Shown here one piece after another: positions 16,581 through 24,228 of a stretch of 64,000 nucleotides of DNA. Where the stretch lies: assembly GCA_045866275.1 (NCBI GenBank), contig BAAFRX010000013.1, positions 8,446 through 72,445 on the forward strand. Direction: 5' to 3'. The notes under the pieces were generated by a model that saw nothing but the letters and a program-made list of their open reading frames with translations, did no database searches and was not told where the DNA came from. This DNA comes from Sideroxyarcus sp045866275 (lineage in GTDB: Bacteria > Pseudomonadota > Gammaproteobacteria > Burkholderiales > Gallionellaceae). The position numbers were made by a program, and so were the translations under genes. Numbering within the stretch: the first letter of the stretch is position 1; the number at the start of each line of letters is the position of its first letter.

Positions 16581-16717
16581 TGCCTGTCAGTGACAACAAC
16601 CTCCAGGGCTGGAACACGCTGGCAAGACTGCTGGTTATCAGAGTGCCGTGATACATTGGCAAGGCAAGAACCGGATGGCCGGTCTGATTCGGCAATGCTC
16701 GACGAGGAGAGAAGGAC

Positions 16718-17752
16718 ATGGACAGTTCCAATACCCAGCCCACCCCCAAACAAAAACTGACCCCCAGCGCCATCGCCCGCTACCTTGACCAGTATGTCAT
16801 CGGACAGGATGCGGCCAAGAAGATCCTTTCCGTGGCCGTGTATTCGCATTACCGGAAACTCGGCAAGCCGCGGTCGAATGCCGTCGAGGCCGCCAAGAGC
16901 AATATTCTGCTGATTGGTCCGACCGGAACCGGCAAGACGCTGCTGTGCGAGACGCTTTCGAGAATCCTGCAAGTGCCGTTCGTCACCGCCAACGCCACTT
17001 CGCTGGCACAGTCCAAGTATGTCAACGAGGAAATTGAGGCATTGCTGCTGCGCCTTCTGGAAAAAGCAGGGGGAGACAGGGTCAGCGCCCAGCACGGCAT
17101 CGTTTTTATCGACGAGGTCGACAAGCTGAAATCAACCGAAGGCGAGCAGAGTGGCGCGTCTGGAGAACGGGTGCAGCACGCCCTGCTGAAAATCATGGAA
17201 GGCACGCCGGTCAGGCTTGGCGGAACGCAAACGCTCGACACGACCAATATCCTTTTCATTTGCGCGGGGGCATTCGTGGGGCTGGAGAACATCGCGCTCT
17301 CAACCCATTCCTTTGGTTTCATTTCACTCGATGGCGGTGGCGGTAACGACAATCAAATCATTCTTGACAGGCTGAATTCGCGCGTGAAACCCACTGACCT
17401 GTTCACATACGGGCTGATTCCTGAATTTGCCGGGCGTTTGCCCATCGTGGCAAGTCTGCAGAACCTGCCCAAGGAGTTGTTGGTGAAGATCATGGTGGAG
17501 CCGCGCAATTCGATCTACAACCAGTTCCGCGAGAGACTCAAGGACGAGGGGGTCGAGCTGGAGATCGAGCATGCGGCTTTTCAGCAGATTGCCGAACTGG
17601 CGCCCGAGTACAAGGTCGGTGCCCGCAGTCTGCGCGGGATATTCGAAGAAATTTTTACCCCGGTGCTGTTTCAGATTCCGGATTGCCCGGAGGTACGCAA
17701 GGTGATCATCAAATCACTGTTTGAAGAGCCGAGTCTGATCACTGCCGGCTAG
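16718..17752 (+). CDS. ClpX-like AAA+ ATPase lacking ZBD, RKH, IGF and GYVG motifs
   Basis: The 344-residue protein aligns with the AAA+ module of ClpX: Walker A GPTGTGKT (67-74), Walker B IVFIDEVD (128-135), ERVQHALLKIMEGT (150-163), FICAGAFVGLE, GLIPEFAGRLPIVASL with the arginine finger, and sensor 2 GARSLRG (301-307). Motifs specific to the ClpXP protease are missing. There is no zinc-binding N domain; the pore loop GYVGEDVE is SKYVNEEIE (99-107); the RKH loop is deleted; and the IGF ClpP-docking loop is replaced by SFGFISLDGGGG. It should bind and hydrolyse ATP but is unlikely to dock to ClpP. The ribosome binding site is GAGAAGG before the ATG at 16718. Its stop lies in the flanking 144-bp repeat element. 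Confidence 0.85.
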   Translation: MDSSNTQPTPKQKLTPSAIARYLDQYVIGQDAAKKILSVAVYSHYRKLGKPRSNAVEAAKSNILLIGPTGTGKTLLCETLSRILQVPFVTANATSLAQSKYVNEEIEALLLRLLEKAGGDRVSAQHGIVFIDEVDKLKSTEGEQSGASGERVQHALLKIMEGTPVRLGGTQTLDTTNILFICAGAFVGLENIALSTHSFGFISLDGGGGNDNQIILDRLNSRVKPTDLFTYGLIPEFAGRLPIVASLQNLPKELLVKIMVEPRNSIYNQFRERLKDEGVELEIEHAAFQQIAELAPEYKVGARSLRGIFEEIFTPVLFQIPDCPEVRKVIIKSLFEEPSLITAG

Positions 17753-17892
17753 TGTAGTGTTGCACGCTATCTGGAACTTATGCCAAGGTGCGGGAAGCCC
17801 TTGTGGGTCGGGTTTTAACCCGACATGTCGGACTGAAGTCCGACCCACAAAGGTTCGCAATAAGTATCGTTAAGAGTGCAGCACTACACTAG
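17749..17892. mobile_element. 144-bp MITE-like inverted-repeat element
   Basis: The ends CTAGTGTAGTGTTGCAC and GTGCAGCACTACACTAG are 17-nt inverted repeats with one mismatch. The core (17804-17849) is a palindrome of the GTGGGTCGGG family also present inside earP. It has no coding capacity. The element begins within the last codons of the ClpX-like gene and provides the in-frame TAG. Its length is a multiple of three, and the same reading frame is open again just beyond it. It looks like a non-autonomous miniature element. Confidence 0.75.
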
Positions 17893-17974
17893 AGTCGATC
17901 AGATCATCAAGGCGGAATGGCTGATGGAACGGATCTTGCAGAAGCGTTCTCCCGCCTGGATACCCCGGTCAAGT

Positions 17975-19675
17975 TTAACGATCCTTCGTTTTGCAGTCAT
18001 ACATCGCCTGATCGGCTGCCGCGATCAGGGTCGATGAAGTGCTGCCATCCTGCGGAAAGCGGCTGTAGCCGATGCTGCCGCCGGAGTGCAGTTCGATATC
18101 CAGGTAGGGGATGGGCGCCGCCAGGGCGCTCTGCACCTTGTGTATCATCTGTTCGATCTGCATGTCGTCCCATGTCCCTTCGAACAGGACGACGAACTCG
18201 TCGCCGCCGAGGCGCGCGGCGGTGTCGGATTCGCGCAGCAGGCTGCGCAGGCGTTGCGCAACGGCCTGCAATACCGCATCGCCTGCTCCGTGTCCGTGCG
18301 TGTCGTTGATGACCTTGAAATCGTCCAGATCGATGTACAGCAACAGCAATTGCTCGTTCTGTCGTTTGGCACGCGCCAGCGCATGCTCCAGCCGGTCGAG
18401 GAACATGCGCCGGTTGGGCAGGCTGGTCAGGCTGTCGTGGCTGGCTAGATGGTTGAGCTTCTCCTGCTGCACCTGCAGGTATTCGATCTGCTGCTGGATC
18501 TGTTGCTCCATCTGCAGGATGCTGAGCGCCAGATCGCCAATCTCATCCTTTCTTGCCACGGGCAGTTCACCGATTTTACCCTCCTCCGAAAAGCGTCTGA
18601 TCTCTGCCACGATGCGATACAGGGGGCGATTGAAGTGGCGCGCCAGAAAGATGGCAAGCAAAATCGTCAGCGCGCTGAAGCTCAACACGATACCCAGCAT
18701 GATCGAGGCGAGCTGTCTGCTTTCTGTTAAGACACTCGCCAACGGTTGTGACAGACCGAGGAAGAACAGGTCGTTTTCTTCCATGCCCGGAATGGCTCTG
18801 GAGACGAAGGCGGCGATCAGCGGTTTGGCATCGGACGGACGGTTGGCCGTGACGAGATGCACTGCTGTATTCCTGCTGCCGTTGTTCAGCAAGCCCGCCA
18901 AGGCGGGGAACTCATCCTGCGCGCGCGCGCGCTGCCCCCGTTCGAACGCGAAACTGCGCGAGGGATTTGGATGGATCAGGTAGTCGCCCCTGCCGTTTGC
19001 CAGATACAGATACACCGCGGGTGGCAGGTCGGCGGCCAGTTGCGCGAACAGGCCTTGCAGGTCCACGTTGATCACGATCAGGCCGATGGCGCGCTGCCGC
19101 GCATCATGGATGGGTGCGGCGACCTGCAGGGCGGGCCGGCCCTCGCCCGCGTGTGCACCCGTCTCGCGGTTGATCGTGGCGCGCGAGACATGGACGCTGC
19201 CGGGCGGTAGAGAGAGTGTCTCGAACACATAGGGGTAGTGGCCCTTCTCCTGCAGGTCGTCACCGCGGATGTGTAGCAGGCCATCCTTGGCGCGGTCGAC
19301 GCGGATGCGTTCCATGCCATGATGGTCGGCCTCGATCAGGCGGATCTGGAAATATTGCGGATGCACCGCCATCAAGCCCTCGAATAGCTTGGCGACGTTT
19401 TCTTCGCTGAATGCCTGAAAACCGGGGATGCCGCGTTGCAGGATGCGTGCTGCCTGCGGATGTTGTGCCATCAGCCGGGCATCCGCTTTTACGTCACGCA
19501 GGGCGACCGTCACCTGTCGCATCAATACCTGGGTCGCAGTCAGCAGACGTTCTTCTGACGATTGCAGGAGTTGGCTGCGACTGGCCTGATAGGCAAAGTA
19601 TCCGGTCAGGCCGGTGCCCAGCAGGCCGACCATGACCAGCACCAGACCGAGCTGCCAGGCGATGGGGAATCTCAT
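17975..19675 (-). CDS. Membrane-bound diguanylate cyclase with periplasmic sensor domain
   Basis: The 566-residue protein makes c-di-GMP. It has a membrane helix at about residues 8-28, a periplasmic sensor of about 290 residues (Cache-like, with ERIRVDR and VAAPIHD), a second helix near 325-347, a HAMP linker (RHFNRPLYRIVAEI), a coiled coil rich in glutamine, and a GGDEF domain. The active motif is GGDEF at about 490-494, and an inhibitory-site RxxD (RESD) lies five residues before it, so product inhibition is expected. The ATG at 19675 overlaps the stop of the PotD-like gene (ATGA), which couples the two proteins. A longer in-frame start lies inside that upstream gene and is rejected. Confidence 0.92.
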   Translation of the reverse strand: MRFPIAWQLGLVLVMVGLLGTGLTGYFAYQASRSQLLQSSEERLLTATQVLMRQVTVALRDVKADARLMAQHPQAARILQRGIPGFQAFSEENVAKLFEGLMAVHPQYFQIRLIEADHHGMERIRVDRAKDGLLHIRGDDLQEKGHYPYVFETLSLPPGSVHVSRATINRETGAHAGEGRPALQVAAPIHDARQRAIGLIVINVDLQGLFAQLAADLPPAVYLYLANGRGDYLIHPNPSRSFAFERGQRARAQDEFPALAGLLNNGSRNTAVHLVTANRPSDAKPLIAAFVSRAIPGMEENDLFFLGLSQPLASVLTESRQLASIMLGIVLSFSALTILLAIFLARHFNRPLYRIVAEIRRFSEEGKIGELPVARKDEIGDLALSILQMEQQIQQQIEYLQVQQEKLNHLASHDSLTSLPNRRMFLDRLEHALARAKRQNEQLLLLYIDLDDFKVINDTHGHGAGDAVLQAVAQRLRSLLRESDTAARLGGDEFVVLFEGTWDDMQIEQMIHKVQSALAAPIPYLDIELHSGGSIGYSRFPQDGSTSSTLIAAADQAMYDCKTKDR

Positions 19676-20733
19676 GGCGCCAGTACCCGTGACAGGCGGT
19701 CGCCGGAGCGGATCCGTTCCCACAGCCTTTCGCGCCGCTCGGTGTCCTCGGGCGGTTGCAGCCACAAGGGGGTGTTGTTGGCCCGGTCGTTGCGGTCATC
19801 TTCCAGGGTGTTGGACAGCCCCTGCCGCTCGACCAGATAACGGCTGGCCTGCGGGTCGAGCAGATGGTCGATCCAGGCATGCGCCAGCGCCGGGTCGCGC
19901 GCATCGCGCGTAATGCTCCAGCAATCCAGCCAGGCCAGTGCCCTTTCCCGTGGCAGCACGTAACCGATATCGGCGCCCGCCTGCCTGAGCAGCCGCACCT
20001 GCTGCATGCCGTAGTTGGCGAACATCAGCGCGGCGCCGTGACGCATGAACAGACTAACCGATTCTTCCGGCTGGTTGTAGAAGCCGAGCACATTGCGCCG
20101 CAAGGCGATCAGGCGTTCGGCGGCGCGTGGGAGGTCACTGGGCGCGATACGGAAGGGGGTGGCGAGCCGCAGCGATTGTGCGGCCAGCGAGAAATTGTGC
20201 GTGCCGCCGTCGTAGGCGATGACCTTGCCGCGATAGCGTTCGTCCCACAGCGCGTTTATGGAGTCGGGAGGCGTGCGGAACTGCTTGCGGTCATAGATCA
20301 AACCCATCTGCGAATAGGTGTAGGGGATGGCGTAGGCATCGTCGCCTCGCATCAGGCCGGGGATGGCGGCAAGGTCGCGGAAGCGGGCGAGCTGGTTGCG
20401 CGTGTTCGGGATCTGCTCCGGGTGCAGCGCCTGGACCAGACCGGCGACGATGTAGCGCTGCAGTTCGGCGGTGTTGGCGGCGAACACGTCGTAGTCGTGC
20501 GCGCTGACCTTCTCCCACAAGGTCACGTCTGACGTGACGACGGTCAGCTCGACCTTCACCCGGTGCTCAAGCGCGAAACTGCGCACCACTTCCGGCTCCG
20601 CATACCCCGGCCAGGCCAGCACGCGCAGCACCGGCTGCGCTGCCCAGGCCGGCGCCGCTGCAAGCAGGAGCAGCACCAGCGCACACAGGGGGATGACGCG
20701 GCAGGCAGAGCGAAAACGTTGGACGGAGAACAT
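19672..20733 (-). CDS. PotD-like periplasmic polyamine-binding protein
   Basis: The 353-residue protein has a signal peptide (basic start, LCALVLLLLAAAPAWA, cleavage about residue 31) and the spermidine/putrescine-binding fold: VLAWPGYAEPEVVRSF, YDVFAANTAELQRY, IPYTYSQMGLIYD, LWDERYRGKV and a late LDCWSITRDA. No ABC permease or ATPase gene is nearby. Instead it is coupled by a 4-nt overlap to a membrane diguanylate cyclase, so it probably acts as a ligand-sensing partner rather than a transporter component. The ATG at 20733 gives a normal signal peptide; a TTG at 20769 is also open but less likely. Confidence 0.88.
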   Translation of the reverse strand: MFSVQRFRSACRVIPLCALVLLLLAAAPAWAAQPVLRVLAWPGYAEPEVVRSFALEHRVKVELTVVTSDVTLWEKVSAHDYDVFAANTAELQRYIVAGLVQALHPEQIPNTRNQLARFRDLAAIPGLMRGDDAYAIPYTYSQMGLIYDRKQFRTPPDSINALWDERYRGKVIAYDGGTHNFSLAAQSLRLATPFRIAPSDLPRAAERLIALRRNVLGFYNQPEESVSLFMRHGAALMFANYGMQQVRLLRQAGADIGYVLPRERALAWLDCWSITRDARDPALAHAWIDHLLDPQASRYLVERQGLSNTLEDDRNDRANNTPLWLQPPEDTERRERLWERIRSGDRLSRVLAP

Positions 20734-20755
20734 GCGGCGGACCCTAACCGTTACC

Positions 20756-21700
20756 CTATTCGGGGTCAATAGGGATGAGGGTAGAGCGCCGGTAGTGCGG
20801 TTCGGCCGCTGCCGTGCTTTCCCCGCCCAGTGCTTCGACGAAGGCGGGCAGCATCTTCTTCAGCTCGCCGGTCATCAAGGCGAAGTCGGCATCGAAGGCG
20901 TCGTCCTGTGCATCGCTGTCGGATTGCTCCTTGAGCAGGTCGAGTGCCTGCAGGCGTTTGATCTGTCCGTTCTCGTGCAGCACGAAGGAGATGCGGTCGT
21001 ACCAGGTCATCGCCAGTTTGGTCACTTCCTTGCCGCCGCTGATGTGTCTGGCAATCTCTTCTGCCTCCAGCGTGTGGCGCACATAACGCACGGTGGCGTT
21101 CTCTTCGCCTGCGGCGCGCAGTTCGCAATCGCGGTCGACGGTGAACACCGAGGGCAAATCCTCTCCGGCCAGCCAGGCGGTCATCGCGCGGCTGGGCGAG
21201 ACCTCGGTCTTGAGCGGCGTGAAGGCGATGCCGTCCACCGACTTGACGAGCAGTTCGACCAGTTCATCCGCCTTGGCGAGATTGGCCGCATCCAGCACCA
21301 GCAGGCCGGCGGCCGTATCTATCCAGGCGCAGGTGCGGCGGCGCACGGCGAAGGCGCGCGGCAGCAGTTCGTCGGTGACCGCTTCCTTGAGTTGCTTCAT
21401 CTGTTTGCGGCCGGGCTTGTAGCCCTGCTGTTCTTCCATCTCCAGCGCGCGTGCCTTGCAGATGGTGTTGATGACCGAAGCGGGCAACAGCTTCTTCTCC
21501 GCGCCGAGGCAGATCAACAGCTGCTTGCCCAGTGTGTGCACGAAAGCTGCTTCGCCTTCCTTGGGCGGTATCCAGCCCGTGCGTTGCATCTCCAAACCGG
21601 AGCAGGGCTGCAGTGCGTGCGCGGAGAACTTTTCCTTAAGCTGTTCGGGCGTGACATCCCACTGATTGAGACGATAGAGGATCAGATTCTTGAACCACAT
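20756..21700 (-). CDS. rdgC: Recombination-associated protein RdgC
   Basis: RdgC is a ring-shaped DNA-binding protein that limits RecA activity. The 314-residue protein starts MWFKNLILYRL and has the family's GWIPP segment, LPASVIN, PGRKQMKQLKE, WIDTAAGLLVLDAAN, SPSRAMTAWLAGE and MTWYDRISFVLHE. Its length is normal. It lies between parC (89 nt upstream) and the PotD-like gene (22 nt downstream) on the same strand. Confidence 0.96.
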   Translation of the reverse strand: MWFKNLILYRLNQWDVTPEQLKEKFSAHALQPCSGLEMQRTGWIPPKEGEAAFVHTLGKQLLICLGAEKKLLPASVINTICKARALEMEEQQGYKPGRKQMKQLKEAVTDELLPRAFAVRRRTCAWIDTAAGLLVLDAANLAKADELVELLVKSVDGIAFTPLKTEVSPSRAMTAWLAGEDLPSVFTVDRDCELRAAGEENATVRYVRHTLEAEEIARHISGGKEVTKLAMTWYDRISFVLHENGQIKRLQALDLLKEQSDSDAQDDAFDADFALMTGELKKMLPAFVEALGGESTAAAEPHYRRSTLIPIDPE

Positions 21701-21789
21701 GATTGCGTTTTGCCTTGCAGAAAAAAGGGCGCGATTCTAGCGCAGATGCGTGCGGGTGCCACTGTGGCGACACCCGCAACACGCGTGAC

Positions 21790-24228
21790 TTACGATTGCA
21801 GGCCGACTACGACCGCCTTGCCCTTCAGCGCCAGCGCCTTGCCCATGCGTGCGCGTTTGCCGAAGTGGCTCTGCAAGTCCTTGTCGTTGAGCGACATGCT
21901 CTGTTCCTTGCTGCCGTTGGAAGTGATCACGGTGACCTTGGGCTGGCTGGTCACGGTCACGGCCGCCAATTCGTCGCCGTCCGCCATGCCCATCACCACC
22001 ACGCCCTTGCCGCCGCCCGCGAGCTGCTTCATCTCGGCCAGCAGGAAAGCGAGCAGACGGCCTGATTTGCAAGCGGCCACCACCAGCGCGTTGTCGCTGG
22101 GCGTGAACAATGCGGGTGCGAGGATCGCTTCGCCTTCCACGCTGATGAACTGTTTGCCCGCCTTGTTGCGGCCCACCATGTTGCCAAGGGTGCAGGTAAA
22201 ACCGTAACCGGCAGCAGTCGCCAGCATCACGTGTTGCTCCGCGTTGCCGCAGATCACGTGCACGATCTTCGCGCCGGTGGCCACCTCGATCAGCGTGGCC
22301 AATGGCACGCCGTCGCCGCGCCCGCCGGGCAGCAGATGCACGGGGATGCTACACACGCGGCCGTTGCTGCAGATCACGATGCAATGGTCGGTGGTGCGGC
22401 ATTCGAATGCGCCCAACAGGCCGTCGCCATCCTTGAACGAGATGCCGGTCAGATCGAGACCGTGGCCCTGACGCGTGCGACCCCAGTGTTTTTTCGAGAT
22501 CAGTACCGTCACCGGTTCGTCCACCACCTGCGCGGTCAGCACCACGCGTTCGGCCTGTTCGATCAAGGTGCGACGCTCGTCGCCGTAGGTCTTGATGTCT
22601 GCGTCAATCTCTTTGGCCACGCGGCGACGCATCATGCTGTCGGAACCGAGTAGCTTGCCCAGCTCATCGCCTTCTTCCTTGAGCTGTTTCAGCTCGCGTT
22701 CGATCTTGATGCCTTCCATCTTCGCCAATTGACGCAGACGGATCTCGAGGATGTCCTCGGCCTGACGGTCGGACAGGTCGAAGCGTGCGATCAGCGCCGG
22801 TTTTGGCTCGTCCGATTCGCGGATCAGCGCGATCACTTCGTCCAGATTCAGGTACACGATCATGCGCCCGTCGAGGATGTGGATACGGTCGTTGACCTGT
22901 GCCAGACGGTGTTCGCAACGGCGGCGCACGGTGGTGATGCGGAAGGTCGCCCACTCGCGCAACACCTCGGTCATCGGCTTCTGGCGCGGACGGCCATCCA
23001 GACTGATCATCACCATGTTCAGTTGCAGCGAACTTTCCAGACTGGTGTGCGCCAGCAGGATGGTCATCAGCTCGTCCACCGACTGACGGCTGGACTTGGG
23101 TTCGAACACCAGCCGCACGGCCTGGTCCTTGTCTGATTCGTCGGTCACCCTGTCCAGCACCGACAGCAGCAGTTGCTTGTTCTGCACCTGTTCCTGCGTG
23201 AGCGCCTTCTTGTTGGCGCGCACCTTGGGATTGGTCAGTTCCTCGATCTCTTCCATGATCTTCTTGGCCGAGGTGCCGTGCGGCAGTTCGTACACCGCCA
23301 CGCGCCACTGGCCGCGCGCCAGTTCTTCGATCTTCCAGCGCGCGCGCATCTTGAGCGAGCCGCGACCCGTGCGGTAACACTCGGCAATCTCGCGCGGCGA
23401 GGAGATGATCTGACCGCCGCTGGGCAGGTCGGGACCGGTGATCGGGGTCAGCAATTCCTCATCGGAACATTTCGGATCGCGCACGCAGATGGCGGCGGCA
23501 GCACCGATCTCGCGCAGGTTGTGCGAGGGGATCTCGGTCGCCATGCCGACCGCGATGCCGGAGGCGCCGTTGAGCAGCACCATGGGCAGACGCGCCGGCA
23601 ACATGGCCGGCTCGTCGAAGTGGCCGTCGTAGTTCGGCTGCCTGTCCACCGTGCCCATGTCCAGCTCGGCCAGCAGCAGCTCGGCGATCGGCGTCAGGCG
23701 CGCTTCGGTGTAGCGCATCGCGGCGGCGTTGTCGCCGTCGCGCGAACCGAAGTTGCCCTGACCGTCCACCAGCGGATAACGCATGGAGAAGTTCTGCGCC
23801 AGGCGCACCATCGCTTCATAGGCGGACGAGTCGCCGTGCGGGTGGAACTTGCCCAGCACCTCGCCCACCACGCGCGCGGACTTTACATGCTTGCTGTTGT
23901 GCACCAGCCCCATCTCGCGCATCGCATACAGGATGCGGCGCTGCACCGGCTTCTGGCCGTCGCACACGTCGGGCAGGGCGCGGCCCTTGACCACGGATAC
24001 CGCGTATTCCAGATAGGCGCGCTCGGCATACTGCGCCAACGGCACCGAGTCGCCATCCGGCGGCGGGGGCAGCGGGGCGAACTGGCGTGTGTTGCCGCCG
24101 CCGTCGCCAGCTGCGGCGACCTCTGCTCCCTCTCCCTCCGGGGGAGGGTTGGGGTGGGGGAAACGGTCATTGTCATGACCGTCCGGCTGTGCGTTCTCTT
24201 CTTCGAAAAGTTGTGGCAGATCAGACAT
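21790..24228 (-). CDS. parC: DNA topoisomerase IV subunit A (ParC)
   Basis: ParC cuts and rejoins DNA to unlink daughter chromosomes. The 812-residue protein has the cleavage domain with HPHGDSSAYEAMVR (quinolone-resistance region, wild-type-looking serine and glutamate) and the active tyrosine Tyr173 in MRYTEARL, followed by a shortened C-terminal beta-pinwheel. The first 60 residues are longer than usual and low in complexity. Residues 22-35 (PHPNPPPEGEGAE) are the translation of a dispersed repeat. parC overlaps parE by 8 nt. Confidence 0.95.
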   Translation of the reverse strand: MSDLPQLFEEENAQPDGHDNDRFPHPNPPPEGEGAEVAAAGDGGGNTRQFAPLPPPPDGDSVPLAQYAERAYLEYAVSVVKGRALPDVCDGQKPVQRRILYAMREMGLVHNSKHVKSARVVGEVLGKFHPHGDSSAYEAMVRLAQNFSMRYPLVDGQGNFGSRDGDNAAAMRYTEARLTPIAELLLAELDMGTVDRQPNYDGHFDEPAMLPARLPMVLLNGASGIAVGMATEIPSHNLREIGAAAAICVRDPKCSDEELLTPITGPDLPSGGQIISSPREIAECYRTGRGSLKMRARWKIEELARGQWRVAVYELPHGTSAKKIMEEIEELTNPKVRANKKALTQEQVQNKQLLLSVLDRVTDESDKDQAVRLVFEPKSSRQSVDELMTILLAHTSLESSLQLNMVMISLDGRPRQKPMTEVLREWATFRITTVRRRCEHRLAQVNDRIHILDGRMIVYLNLDEVIALIRESDEPKPALIARFDLSDRQAEDILEIRLRQLAKMEGIKIERELKQLKEEGDELGKLLGSDSMMRRRVAKEIDADIKTYGDERRTLIEQAERVVLTAQVVDEPVTVLISKKHWGRTRQGHGLDLTGISFKDGDGLLGAFECRTTDHCIVICSNGRVCSIPVHLLPGGRGDGVPLATLIEVATGAKIVHVICGNAEQHVMLATAAGYGFTCTLGNMVGRNKAGKQFISVEGEAILAPALFTPSDNALVVAACKSGRLLAFLLAEMKQLAGGGKGVVVMGMADGDELAAVTVTSQPKVTVITSNGSKEQSMSLNDKDLQSHFGKRARMGKALALKGKAVVVGLQS
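24125..24164. repeat. C-rich/G-rich palindromic repeat in the 5' end of parC
   Basis: The unit CTCCCTCTCCCTCCGGGGG followed by a G-rich arm is the same family as 3561-3594 inside earP and 52044-52082 before rpsA. It lies in frame in parC and encodes a proline/glutamate-rich stretch of the N-terminal extension. Confidence 0.75.
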
